Shown: positions 6,732-13,595 of the stretch, in pieces
Position numbering within the stretch: the first letter of the stretch is position 1
Layout of the letters: every line of letters begins with the position of its first letter
NCBI GenBank assembly: GCA_020056515.1
Contig: JAGVHP010000034.1
Coordinates: 1 to 24,185, forward strand
Source: Candidatus Shapirobacteria bacterium
GTDB taxonomy: Bacteria; Patescibacteriota; Microgenomatia; UBA12405
Direction: 5' to 3'
Length of the DNA stretch: 24,185 bases
Position numbers and translations under genes: made by a program
The notes under the pieces: model-generated
Database searches by the model: none
What the model was told of the DNA's origin: nothing
The model's input: only the letters and a program-made list of their open reading frames with translations

Positions 6732-7421
6732 ATGAAAACAGAAACTGATTTGCATCCGGTTCAGTTTGAGATACTAAAATTCCTGTTGTTTAAACGTGCC
6801 AGTCAATTTTCACAACTAAATACTTTGGATTTGCCAACAGATCATTTTAATTTCCACCTAAAAGCTCTGGTGACAAAAGGGTTGGTTGATAAAAGGGGTA
6901 CTAAATATGATCTAACAACCAAAGGAAAAGAATTTGGTAACAGGTTGGATACTGATGGAGTCGGAATTGAAAGACAGGCTAAGGTAACAACTTTGATAGT
7001 CTGTATAGACAAAGACAAATATTTGATTCAACAGCGATTAAAGCAACCCTATTTTGGATATTATGGATTTTTCGGCGGGAAAATAAAATATGGGGATACG
7101 CCACTGGAAACGGTGATAAGAGAATTAAAAGATGAGACGGGGTTAACGGCTAAGAAGATGACGTTGGTGGTCTTGAAACACAAGATGGACTATTCGAAAA
7201 CAGGAGAACTTTTAGAAGATAAATACTTTTTTATTTTTAGGGCTGAAGGAATAAAAAGAAAGTTAATTAAAGAGTTTGAGGGAGGTAAAAACCTGTGGTT
7301 AACCAAAGAGGAAATATTAAAATTACCAAATTTGTTTGATGGGGTGGATACAACTCTGGCGACTATCGGTCAAAAACAGTTTAATTATATTGAGAAAAAA
7401 TATAAAGTTTTGGGATTTTGA
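6732..7421 (+). CDS. Winged-helix/Nudix protein
   Basis: 229 residues in two parts. Residues ~8-68 look like a winged helix-turn-helix: helices around 10-20 and 36-50, then a beta-hairpin wing RGTKYDLTTKG. Residues ~83-210 form a Nudix domain with a box at 116-138: G116, D122, R130-E131, D134-E135, G137. Two of the usual glutamates are aspartates (122 and 134), so metal binding is possible but catalysis may be weak. HTH plus Nudix recalls the NrtR/NiaR-like idea of Nudix domains as ligand sensors, but in NrtR the HTH is C-terminal. A metabolite-responsive regulator is plausible. The gene diverges from the tRNA-Arg unit with a 14-bp palindrome between them, a possible operator. Confidence 0.85.
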   Translation: MKTETDLHPVQFEILKFLLFKRASQFSQLNTLDLPTDHFNFHLKALVTKGLVDKRGTKYDLTTKGKEFGNRLDTDGVGIERQAKVTTLIVCIDKDKYLIQQRLKQPYFGYYGFFGGKIKYGDTPLETVIRELKDETGLTAKKMTLVVLKHKMDYSKTGELLEDKYFFIFRAEGIKRKLIKEFEGGKNLWLTKEEILKLPNLFDGVDTTLATIGQKQFNYIEKKYKVLGF

Positions 7422-7428
7422 GATGATT

Positions 7429-8109
7429 CTAAAACTTGCCGGTACCAAAAATGAGACAGGTGGCTAATCCATTGACCCCGACTCCGACATAATTCCACCG
7501 GGAGTTTAGTTGATTATCATTGTGGGGTTTGTCACCGGCGTACATCCATTCAATCAGGTGGACTCCGATTAGTTTATATCCGTAACTAATGTTTTCTCCC
7601 AAGGTATTGAAACCGAGTTTATTGAAACCATCCTGATTTAGGACAAAATCATTAAAGCCCTGATGTTGATCGACAGTTTTTTTACTATTTATATAAACGG
7701 CCCTTGATTGAGCATAATTAGTCAGTTTTTCATCCAAGATTAAAATTTGCGACCCATGAACCTGACGGTATTCATTGAGAGCTTTAAGAATTTCTTCGGG
7801 GGTGGCCATGGTGGCATCTTGGTTGAGCCGGATAGTCCAAGTATGATCGCCGATTTGTTTTGATACTCCCCATGGGCCGGAATCGGCGAGTGTGGGGATG
7901 GAAATGCGGGTTGGGATAGGACTGATCCGATTGATAATCTTGATAGTGGGGGTAACTTGATGGAGGGTTGGTGCCGGGGGTGAAGGTACTAAACTAATGA
8001 GGGGAGAAATGGGGGTGGGGGCGGACGGAGGATTATTTGGTTTGGGAAAAAATACGCCGGATAGCCAGGAGGATATAAAGACGATAATTAATGAAAGATA
8101 TTTAACCAC
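7429..8109 (-). CDS. Membrane-anchored CAP (SCP/PR1) domain protein
   Basis: 226 residues. Residues 4-20 are a hydrophobic N-terminal anchor or signal. Residues 22-75 form a Pro/Ser/Thr-rich linker. The remainder is a CAP domain beginning at EEILKALNEYRQ (106-115). The four residues that form the CAP pocket can be read in order: H149, E172 in GENISYG, E187 in IEWMY, and H196. The final strands (WNYVGVGVNGL, CLIFGTGKF) complete the fold. Bacterial CAP proteins are surface or secreted and of poorly known function; this one would sit outside the membrane on a flexible stalk. The start is GTG at 8109, supported by TAAAAT 6 nt upstream. Its stop lies 7 bp from the convergent HTH-Nudix stop. Confidence 0.88.
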   Translation of the reverse strand: MVKYLSLIIVFISSWLSGVFFPKPNNPPSAPTPISPLISLVPSPPAPTLHQVTPTIKIINRISPIPTRISIPTLADSGPWGVSKQIGDHTWTIRLNQDATMATPEEILKALNEYRQVHGSQILILDEKLTNYAQSRAVYINSKKTVDQHQGFNDFVLNQDGFNKLGFNTLGENISYGYKLIGVHLIEWMYAGDKPHNDNQLNSRWNYVGVGVNGLATCLIFGTGKF

Positions 8110-8115
8110 TTACAT

Positions 8116-8121
8116 ATTTTA
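8116..8121 (-). promoter_or_regulatory. -10 box of the CAP-domain gene
   Basis: TAAAAT on the minus strand, 6 nt before the GTG at 8109. The exact spacing supports this GTG as the start. Confidence 0.42.
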
Positions 8122-8164
8122 ATGGATAGCAGCTGAAGAAATGGGGCAATTTTGGTTAATTAGT

Positions 8165-8173
8165 TGATATACT
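8165..8173 (+). promoter_or_regulatory. Extended -10 promoter of tRNA-Ser(GCT)
   Basis: TGATATACT is an extended -10 ending 10 nt before the tRNA 5' end. No good -35 is seen. Confidence 0.5.
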
Positions 8174-8183
8174 AGCCTGTATT

Positions 8184-8269
8184 GGAAGGGTGCGGCGAAT
8201 GGTAAGCCACGGGTTTGCTAAACCCGCGTCAGAAATGGCATGAGGGTTCGACTCCCTCCCCTTCCGCCA
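8184..8269 (+). tRNA. tRNA-Ser(GCT)
   Basis: Class II tRNA with acceptor stem GGAAGGG/CCCTTCC, anticodon stem CGGGT/ACCCG around loop TTGCTAA (anticodon GCT), long variable arm, T stem GAGGG/CCCTC with loop TTCGACT, and discriminator G. The 3' CCA is encoded (8267-8269), unlike the minus-strand tRNAs here. Confidence 0.96.
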
Positions 8270-8281
8270 ATTGATAAAACT

Positions 8282-8290
8282 TGCTAAGAT
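8282..8290 (+). promoter_or_regulatory. Extended -10 promoter of the two-TM protein
   Basis: TGCTAAGAT is an extended -10 ending 6 nt before the ATG at 8297. It begins 12 nt after the encoded CCA of tRNA-Ser(GCT). Confidence 0.48.
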
Positions 8291-8296
8291 GAAGTA

Positions 8297-8818
8297 ATGC
8301 CACAAGAGGAAATAGAAGATTTACGGGAAGAAAAAATACTGTTTGAATGGACGGCGCCGGAGAGAGCATTTCAGAGACGGGATCGGGATTTTTGGATTAC
8401 GGCGGTGGCAATTTTGGTGCTGGTAGGAGTGATATTAATATTTATTAAAGAATTTTTCTTAATTATCGCCTTGGGTTCAATACTGTTTTTGTACTATGTG
8501 ATGTCAACAGTAGAACCAGCTAATATTAAAAATAAATTAACCAATCGGGGAGTGTATTTTGGTGAAGCTAGATATGAATGGATTGATTTACGGCGTTTTT
8601 GGTTTAAAAAAAGTTTATCGAGCCAAATGCTGGCGATTGAGACCAATTTGCGGTTTCCCAGACAAATAGCACTGGTAATAAAAAGTGAGGATCAGGAAAA
8701 AATAAAAGGGATAGTAATTAAAAGAATTCCATTGTTGGAAGAGTCACCGACTTTTGTGGATAGATTGGCCAAGAGAATGGCGACGATGTTGCCACTGGAA
8801 GACAGGAAAAAAAATTGA
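8297..8818 (+). CDS. Conserved-type hypothetical membrane protein, two TM helices
   Basis: 173 residues. An acidic, charged N-terminus (residues 1-30) includes an ILFEWTAPER segment. Two hydrophobic helices follow directly (about 33-51 and 52-70) with a short basic/aromatic turn between them. The C-terminal ~100 residues are soluble, with an alternating strand pattern (RGVYFGEARYEWIDLRRFWF) that resembles a PH-like or DUF5673-like cytosolic domain. I do not recognise a defined function. Both termini are probably cytoplasmic. The gene follows tRNA-Ser(GCT) but has its own extended -10 at 6 nt from the ATG, so it is likely leaderless. Its stop codon overlaps the -35 box of the next gene. Confidence 0.72.
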   Translation: MPQEEIEDLREEKILFEWTAPERAFQRRDRDFWITAVAILVLVGVILIFIKEFFLIIALGSILFLYYVMSTVEPANIKNKLTNRGVYFGEARYEWIDLRRFWFKKSLSSQMLAIETNLRFPRQIALVIKSEDQEKIKGIVIKRIPLLEESPTFVDRLAKRMATMLPLEDRKKN

Positions 8819-8843
8819 CATAGATTGGTATTTGGACTAAAGT
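8815..8843 (+). promoter_or_regulatory. Promoter of the HTH/LAGLIDADG-like gene and downstream tRNAs
   Basis: TTGACA at 8815-8820, a 17-bp spacer, then TAAAGT at 8838-8843. This is the only near-consensus -35 I see paired at 17 bp. It leaves a leader of about 30 nt before the ATG at 8882, unlike the leaderless genes. TATAGT at 8843-8848 is an alternative -10. Confidence 0.5.
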
Positions 8844-8881
8844 ATAGTTACTACACCTGATACTCTGGGGTTTGAATAAAT

Positions 8882-9571
8882 ATGTACTCAAAAGATATTA
8901 GAGAAAAATCTAGAAAAATGCGGGTTGAAGGATTTAGCTTGGGAAATATTTCCAAAAAATTAGTAATTCCTAAAAGTACTCTTTCTTTGTGGTTGAAAGA
9001 TATTCCTAAGCCCAAGAATTTATATTATACGAATCAAAAAGAATGGTTGGTTAAAATACGGATTTTAGCGGCTGATGCTAATAAAAAGAAGCGACAAGAA
9101 GTGATTGAAAAGATATCTGACGAGGTAAGAAAAGATGTAGAAATATGGGATCTTTCATCTCCACAGATTCAAAAAGCGATATTGGCAACTTTGTATTGGG
9201 CAGAAGGAACCAAAGGCAGAGATGTGCTTCAGTTTGCAAACACTGATCCACGTCTAATACTGCTGTTTGTAACCATGCTACGGAATAATTTTGAACTAGA
9301 TCAATCGAAATTCAGGGTCAGATTACATTTACACTTTTACCATCGGGAAAAGGAAGTAAAAAAATTCTGGTCACAACTTCTTAATATTCCGGAAAGTCAG
9401 TTTAACAAAACCTACCGTAAACACAGAAGCAAAGAAAGAACATTTCGCAGAAATATTGGCGGAATATGTTTTATTAAGTATAATAGCGTGTATCTGCAAG
9501 AAAGATTGATGAGTTACGCCCACTTACTTGCGGAGAAATTGACAGGCAAAATTAAGGTTCCCGTAGTTTAA
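8882..9571 (+). CDS. HTH plus LAGLIDADG-like domain protein
   Basis: 229 residues. Residues ~3-42 form a helix-turn-helix (EGFSLGNISKKL then IPKSTLSLWLKD). A coiled, basic linker spans about 45-90. Residues ~98-215 form a single-motif LAGLIDADG-like domain: ILATLYWAEGTK at 100-111, FANTDP at 118-123, a HLHFYH patch at 149-154, FWSQLLNIP at 162-170, and a final GICFIKYNS. The protein at 5651-6088 shares all these blocks except the HTH. WhiA regulators also combine the two folds, but in the opposite order. Roles as a homing-type nuclease, RNA-acting factor or regulator are all possible. The last five codons and the TAA lie inside tRNA-Arg(GCG), so its 3' end is fixed by the tRNA. Co-transcription with both downstream tRNAs is likely. 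Confidence 0.7.
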   Translation: MYSKDIREKSRKMRVEGFSLGNISKKLVIPKSTLSLWLKDIPKPKNLYYTNQKEWLVKIRILAADANKKKRQEVIEKISDEVRKDVEIWDLSSPQIQKAILATLYWAEGTKGRDVLQFANTDPRLILLFVTMLRNNFELDQSKFRVRLHLHFYHREKEVKKFWSQLLNIPESQFNKTYRKHRSKERTFRRNIGGICFIKYNSVYLQERLMSYAHLLAEKLTGKIKVPVV

Positions 9572-9628
9572 CGGATAGAACATTGCCCTGCGGAGGCAAG
9601 GATGTGAGTTCAATTCTCACCGGGAACA
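9557..9628 (+). tRNA. tRNA-Arg(GCG)
   Basis: Acceptor stem GTTCCCG/CGGGAAC, D stem GTTT/GAAC, anticodon stem TTGCC/GGCAA around loop CTGCGGA (anticodon GCG), T stem GTGAG/CTCAC, discriminator A, no encoded CCA. Bacteria usually read CGY/CGA with an ACG (inosine) tRNA, so a G34 isoacceptor is unusual. The first 15 nt overlap the 3' end of the preceding coding region. Confidence 0.95.
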
Positions 9629-9633
9629 CACTT

Positions 9634-9720
9634 GGAGGGTTGGCCGAGTGGTTTATGGCGCACGCCTCGAAAGCGTGTGGGTGAAAACCCGCAGAGGTTC
9701 AAATCCTCTACCCTCCGCCA
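9634..9720 (+). tRNA. tRNA-Ser(CGA)
   Basis: Class II tRNA. Acceptor stem GGAGGGT/ACCCTCC, anticodon stem CACGC/GCGTG around loop CTCGAAA (anticodon CGA), long variable arm GGGT-GAAA-ACCC, T stem GAGG/CCTC, discriminator G, encoded CCA (9718-9720). It begins 5 nt after tRNA-Arg(GCG), so the two are probably cut from one transcript. Confidence 0.96.
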
Positions 9721-9728
9721 AAAATCGT

Positions 9729-9734
9729 TATAAT
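9729..9734 (+). promoter_or_regulatory. -10 box of the small membrane protein gene
   Basis: TATAAT, 6 nt before the ATG at 9741 and 8 nt after the tRNA-Ser CCA. Its -35 region would fall inside the tRNA. Confidence 0.48.
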
Positions 9735-9740
9735 GACTTT

Positions 9741-10064
9741 ATGAAAAATATACTGGTTTTCCTTAAACCAAACAAGAAAAAAGTAGTGGTGGCATTTATT
9801 TTAGTTTTAATGGTTCTACTTTGGAAACTTTTTCTTTTCCTTTTTTCAATTGGACTTCCTGGATGTTTCTCGTGCCCTGATGGCACTGTTAGATATGGTG
9901 CTTGTGATGCCGCAAAAGAAAATTGGTGTGCTCACTGGATTGTCGTTTATTCAAGAGTGGTTGTTGACTATGTCTTACTTATTGGTATCCCATATCTTAT
10001 ATCCTGTTTTTTGGATGTAATGGTCGTATTTCTCAAACATGGGGGTGGCAAAAGTAAATTATAA
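9741..10064 (+). CDS. Small membrane protein with four cysteines in its loop
   Basis: 107 residues. A basic start (FLKPNKKKK-like) precedes TM helix 1 at about 15-38. The loop 40-65 holds C42, C45, C55 and C63 around PDGTVRYGACD. TM helix 2 runs from about 66 to 97, followed by a basic tail HGGGKSKL. The positive-inside rule puts both ends in the cytosol and the Cys loop outside, where two disulfides or a metal site could form. I do not recognise a family. A longer frame reads upstream into tRNA-Ser(CGA); I reject that extension because of the tRNA and because TATAAT sits exactly 6 nt before this ATG. Confidence 0.6.
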   Translation: MKNILVFLKPNKKKVVVAFILVLMVLLWKLFLFLFSIGLPGCFSCPDGTVRYGACDAAKENWCAHWIVVYSRVVVDYVLLIGIPYLISCFLDVMVVFLKHGGGKSKL

Positions 10065-10072
10065 ATAAAAAG

Positions 10073-10558
10073 ATGGCTAAACAAAACATAAAGCCAACCG
10101 GGTGCTGCCAACCGTTTGATCCAAAACCCTGGCAGGAAAAAGAAATTACCTGGAAAAATAAAAGATTTTTAAAAGATCATGTGACCAGTTTTTTGCATAT
10201 ACCTCTTAATATGGGAAAAATTGTGACCAAGAACATGGCGTTGATTGAGAAAGCAAAGGCACAGGCACCAATACAGTTGATGCTAACTGATGAAAAATCT
10301 TTATGGGGGGCGGATATTTATATCGATGTGGCCAGAGACGTTGCCTGTGCCCAAATGACAACGCTGTCAGGAAAATATCTTTCGAAAGTATTTGAAGGGC
10401 CATATCAAAAAGCGGGTCAATGGGCGCAGGAGATGAAAGAATATGTGAAAAATAAAGATAAGAAACTAAAAAAGCTATATTTTTCCTATACCACCTGTCC
10501 AAAATGCGCCAAGGTGTACGGCAAAAATTATGTGGTACTTTTTGCTCAAATAGATTGA
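10073..10558 (+). CDS. Conserved hypothetical protein with C-terminal CPxC motif
   Basis: 161 residues, soluble. The N-terminus has the pattern GCCQPFDPKPW; the C-terminus has TTCPKCAKVYGKNYVVLFAQ-type residues (starting near 139), with C141 and C144 as a possible metal or redox pair. The middle (SGKYLSKVFEGPYQKAGQW) is reminiscent of GyrI-like/SOUL small-molecule-binding folds. Similar proteins exist in bacteria and archaea and are sometimes labelled hydrolase without proof. I do not assign a function. It begins 8 nt after the small membrane protein, with TATAAA 7 nt before the ATG, and ends 1 nt before the metallophosphoesterase ATG, so the last two are probably one unit. Confidence 0.68.
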   Translation: MAKQNIKPTGCCQPFDPKPWQEKEITWKNKRFLKDHVTSFLHIPLNMGKIVTKNMALIEKAKAQAPIQLMLTDEKSLWGADIYIDVARDVACAQMTTLSGKYLSKVFEGPYQKAGQWAQEMKEYVKNKDKKLKKLYFSYTTCPKCAKVYGKNYVVLFAQID

Positions 10559-10559
10559 G

Positions 10560-11216
10560 ATGAAAATTCTTATTATTTCGGACTTACATTTGACCACCAG
10601 ATTTGATGAGAAGAAGTGTGAATTTTTGGAAAAATTAATTAACAGGGCTGATAAGGTAATAATTAACGGTGATTTTTGGAGTTATTACTCATGCACTTTT
10701 GACGAGTTTGTAAAATCGAAGTGGAATAGACTGTTTCCACTGCTTCGGGAAAAACAGGCGGTGTATATATATGGTAACCATGATTATAGAAAATGGACGG
10801 ACAAAAGAGTGCACCTATTTTCAGTCAGACAGGCGGAAAAATATGAGTATAGATATGGAAAAAACAATATAGTGATTGAGCATGGACATCAACCATTACG
10901 CGGAGGGAACCTGGAGAATGAGAGAATTTTGCGTTTCTTTAGACTGATTCGTTTCGATGACCTGATTAGATATCCACTGCAAAGTTTATTACCAAAGGTT
11001 GGTGTTTTTAAGTTAATTTGGGGATTTTCTTTCCGACATCGCCGGGTGCAAAAAAAGATAAATAAAGGGGAGGTATACATAATTTACGGCCATACCCACG
11101 TGGCTAAATTTTCACCGGAGAAAAACTACATTAACAGCGGCTTTATCAACTATGGAGTAGCCAGCTATGTCTGGATCAAAAACGGAGTGCCGAGACTGGT
11201 GACAACCCGGTATTAG
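10560..11216 (+). CDS. Calcineurin-like metallophosphoesterase
   Basis: 218 residues with the metallophosphoesterase motifs in order: SDLH (D8, H10), NGDFW (D38), GNHD near residue 72, EHGH near 104, and YGHTH near 178. These bind two divalent metals and hydrolyse phosphomonoesters or diesters. The short size and an internal basic helical insert (FRLIRFDDLIRYPLQ to RRVQKKINKG) recall UDP-2,3-diacylglucosamine pyrophosphatase-like or unclassified Ser/Thr phosphatase-like enzymes; the substrate is unknown. The ATG lies 1 nt after the preceding stop, so it depends on translation of that gene. Its last 4 bp overlap tail-to-tail with the DUF5666 gene. Confidence 0.88.
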   Translation: MKILIISDLHLTTRFDEKKCEFLEKLINRADKVIINGDFWSYYSCTFDEFVKSKWNRLFPLLREKQAVYIYGNHDYRKWTDKRVHLFSVRQAEKYEYRYGKNNIVIEHGHQPLRGGNLENERILRFFRLIRFDDLIRYPLQSLLPKVGVFKLIWGFSFRHRRVQKKINKGEVYIIYGHTHVAKFSPEKNYINSGFINYGVASYVWIKNGVPRLVTTRY

Positions 11217-11632
11217 AGTTGACCTAAAAACTTGGGATCAAGCTCGATGGATGAGGCGGTAACACTACCATCGGTATTGACAGCCCCAAAAACAGCGATT
11301 TTACCACCGACTTTTAGATCACTTTTGGTGGCAGCAGCGGTTTTATTAACCATCATGGAATCGGATAATAAGATAATTTTAGAACTACCATCGGCCATTT
11401 TAATAGTAAGAGATTTGTCATCCAGAGAGGTAATGTCGCCGGCGATCTGATTTCGACCCATGCCGGGACGAAGAGCACCGCCCTGACCCATTTTTGAGCC
11501 GACAAAATTATTAAAACGGGATCCAAGGACAGTTTTGTTTCTAAGCTGGCCAACTTTGTATCCAATTCCAAAGGAGCCGCCAATGGTTAACAGAGAAACG
11601 AGAACGATAAGAAGAATATTGGTTGTTTTCAT
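11213..11632 (-). CDS. DUF5666 domain protein, membrane-anchored
   Basis: 139 residues. Residues 5-25 are a hydrophobic anchor or signal (ILLIVLVSLLTIGGSFGIGY). A flexible Gly/Arg/Met-rich linker follows (~35-60). The C-terminal ~75 residues show the DUF5666 pattern: AGDITSLDDKSLTIKMADG, then a strand with IILLSDSM and DLKVGGKIAVFGAVNTDGSV. The domain is a small extracytoplasmic beta-barrel of unknown role. The gene lies 64 nt downstream of the MacB-like permease on the same strand but has its own predicted promoter with the CTGAA direct repeat at 11677-11692. It therefore probably belongs to the regulon of the nearby response regulator and acts at the cell surface with the exporter. Confidence 0.8.
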   Translation of the reverse strand: MKTTNILLIVLVSLLTIGGSFGIGYKVGQLRNKTVLGSRFNNFVGSKMGQGGALRPGMGRNQIAGDITSLDDKSLTIKMADGSSKIILLSDSMMVNKTAAATKSDLKVGGKIAVFGAVNTDGSVTASSIELDPKFLGQL

Positions 11633-11660
11633 TTGTTTATCTTTAAAAATTAATTAATAT

Positions 11661-11692
11661 AGTATCCAACCTGATCCTGAAAGGCGGCTGAA
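11661..11692 (-). promoter_or_regulatory. Predicted response-regulator site and -10 of the DUF5666 gene
   Basis: Plus-strand CTGAA at 11677 and again at 11688 gives an 11-bp direct repeat. A GATACT -10-like box (minus strand, 11661-11666) lies 10 nt from the proximal repeat. The same arrangement precedes the membrane-fusion and response-regulator genes. Confidence 0.5.
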
Positions 11693-11696
11693 GAAT

Positions 11697-12920
11697 TTAC
11701 TCCCAACGCAGGGCTTCGATGGGTTGAAGGCGGGCAGCGCGCTGGGCCGGATACCAGCCAAAAATTATGCCGATTAATCCGGAGACTCCCATGGCCAAGA
11801 TAATGGAGACGAGAGAGAGGGCGGAGGGGAAACTAAGAATTTTTGACAATAAGAGTGAAATCCCGATGCCAAAGAGCATGCCAATGATGCCACCGACAAA
11901 GGTGAGGATGACAGATTCAACTAAAAATTGGGTGATAATTGTAAATTTTTTGGCTCCAAGGGCTTTACGAAGCCCTATTTCTCTGGTCCGTTCGGTAACG
12001 GTAACTAACATAATATTCATAATGCCAATACCACCAACGAGGAGGGAAATAGCAGTAATACCGCCCAAGAGGGTGGTAAAGGTGCCGATAACTTGAGAAA
12101 CGGTATTTAAAATGTCACTCTGAGACATGATAGTAAAGTCGGCCTTGGCGGGATCAGTGATTTTATGACGCCCTAAAAGAAAATAACCAATTTCATTTTG
12201 GGCGTCGGTCATAACATCGGGCGATTTGGCTTCAACAGCGATCGAGGAGACATAATCAACCCCGGCTAATTGCTTTTGCATAGTAGAAAGAGGAATGTAG
12301 ATGGTGTCATCGGGGTTATTAAAACCGCTGCCACCCTTAGCTTTAGTAACACCAATAATCCGGAAAGATTGTTTGTTGATTTTGATAGTCTGGCCAATGA
12401 CGGCAGCACCTTCGCCAAAAAGATTAGTGACGGTGGTGGGCCCCAGAACGGCCACCCGCCCCAAAGAGTCAACATCACGGAGGGTGATAAAAGAACCACT
12501 GTCAATAGTAATTTTGTGAATGGTGGCATACTCCGGATAAACTCCGGTTATTTGAGTATTGGAATTGTTCCCTCCGGCGATGACCTGAAAACGTCGGCTG
12601 AACTCCGGAGAAACACTATTGATGGTGGTAATAGTGGTGGAGTTTTTTATACTCATGGCGTCGGCTAGAGTCAGAGTAGTGTTGCTGCCCGGAGCTTCAC
12701 GAACACCGGCACTACGAACGGCACCGGGATTAATGGTTAAGAGATTGGCTCCCAAAGATTGAATTTGGGTTTCAATAGCAAATTGGCTCCCCTGGCCAAT
12801 GGAAATCAGGGCAATGACTGAGCCGATACCAATAATAATACCTAGGGCAGCTAAACCGGTTCGCATTTTATTGAGGCGAAGAGTAATAAAACTTTCCTTA
12901 ACAATTTCTAATAATTTCAT
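11697..12920 (-). CDS. MacB-like ABC transporter permease (FtsX family)
   Basis: 407 residues in the MacB order: TM1 at ~22-42 after a short cytoplasmic helix, a large extracytoplasmic MacB_PCD domain at ~45-275, then an FtsX domain with TM2 (~283-307), TM3 (~335-360) and TM4 (~370-390). The cytoplasmic coupling sequence ERTREIGLRKALGAK (310-324) and the C-terminal PAQRAARLQPIEALRWE-like ending are typical. It pairs with the separate ATPase encoded just upstream (4-nt overlap) and the membrane-fusion protein before that. MacB-type pumps do mechanotransmission rather than moving substrate through the membrane: they push peptides or lipids outside it. No TolC partner is visible, as expected if the cell lacks an outer membrane. 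Confidence 0.93.
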   Translation of the reverse strand: MKLLEIVKESFITLRLNKMRTGLAALGIIIGIGSVIALISIGQGSQFAIETQIQSLGANLLTINPGAVRSAGVREAPGSNTTLTLADAMSIKNSTTITTINSVSPEFSRRFQVIAGGNNSNTQITGVYPEYATIHKITIDSGSFITLRDVDSLGRVAVLGPTTVTNLFGEGAAVIGQTIKINKQSFRIIGVTKAKGGSGFNNPDDTIYIPLSTMQKQLAGVDYVSSIAVEAKSPDVMTDAQNEIGYFLLGRHKITDPAKADFTIMSQSDILNTVSQVIGTFTTLLGGITAISLLVGGIGIMNIMLVTVTERTREIGLRKALGAKKFTIITQFLVESVILTFVGGIIGMLFGIGISLLLSKILSFPSALSLVSIILAMGVSGLIGIIFGWYPAQRAARLQPIEALRWE

Positions 12921-13591
12921 AGTTTTTTATCTTCAGTAATTAAACCGTCGCGAATAACAATAACTCTTTTGGCATGGCGGGCAATATCTTCCTCGTGAGT
13001 GATCATGATGATAGTCCGGCCCTGGCGATGGAGTTTAGAAAAAATCTCCATAATTTCCTTGGCTTGGGTGGTGGCAATATTACCGGTGGGTTCGTCAGCC
13101 AGAATGATTTTGGGATCCATGGACAGAGCCCGGGCAATAGCTACGCGTTGCTGTTGACCACCGGAAAGTTGATTGCTTAAATGCTCTGTCCGGTCAGATA
13201 ATCCGACTTCATCCAAAAGTTGTAAAGCTTTGGCTCTTCTTTCTCCTTCACTAATTCCGGCATAAGCCATAGGGAGCATGACGTTTTTGAGAGCAGTGGT
13301 ACGGGGTAAAAGATTAAAGGATTGAAAAACAAAGCCGATTTTTTGATTTCGGATATCAGCCAGTTGGTCGTCATCTAATTTGGAAATATCCTCATTGTCA
13401 AGAAAATATTGACCGGAAGTGGGAGTATCAAGAGCGCCTAAGATATGCATTAGGGTGGATTTGCCGGAACCTGACGGACCCATAATGGCCACAAACTCAC
13501 CTGAAGAAACTTCAAAGGAAACATCTTTAAGGGCGACGGTTTTAACCCCATCTTGGGCATAAGTTTTACCAATATGGCGCATTTTTATCAT
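12917..13591 (-). CDS. MacB/LolD-type ABC transporter ATPase
   Basis: 224 residues, the usual size of a LolD/MacB-type ATPase. Walker A GPSGSGKST at 38-46, Q-loop Q90, signature LSGGQ at 142-146, Walker B IILADE at 162-167, switch H199. The D-loop position is odd: where the family has GNLD, this protein has GNIA, with A173 in place of Asp. I start at the ATG at 13591, 4 nt after the stop of the membrane-fusion gene, because the longer frame only reads through that gene's 3' end. No Shine-Dalgarno sequence is visible, so translation is probably coupled. It powers the MacB-like permease encoded next. Confidence 0.94.
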   Translation of the reverse strand: MIKMRHIGKTYAQDGVKTVALKDVSFEVSSGEFVAIMGPSGSGKSTLMHILGALDTPTSGQYFLDNEDISKLDDDQLADIRNQKIGFVFQSFNLLPRTTALKNVMLPMAYAGISEGERRAKALQLLDEVGLSDRTEHLSNQLSGGQQQRVAIARALSMDPKIILADEPTGNIATTQAKEIMEIFSKLHRQGRTIIMITHEEDIARHAKRVIVIRDGLITEDKKL

Positions 13592-13595
13592 GTGA

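Noticed and set aside
8131..8137. AGCTGAA upstream of the CAP gene as a fourth response-regulator site
   Set aside because: There is no second copy at 11 bp on either side, so it is only a half site.
9538..9543. TTGACA as the -35 of a private tRNA-Arg(GCG) promoter
   Set aside because: At 17-bp spacing the -10 would fall inside the tRNA, and no hexamer there fits.
9648..9740. Longer N-terminus for the small membrane protein, starting at 9648
   Set aside because: It lies inside tRNA-Ser(CGA); the ATG at 9741 has a TATAAT at the usual 6 nt.
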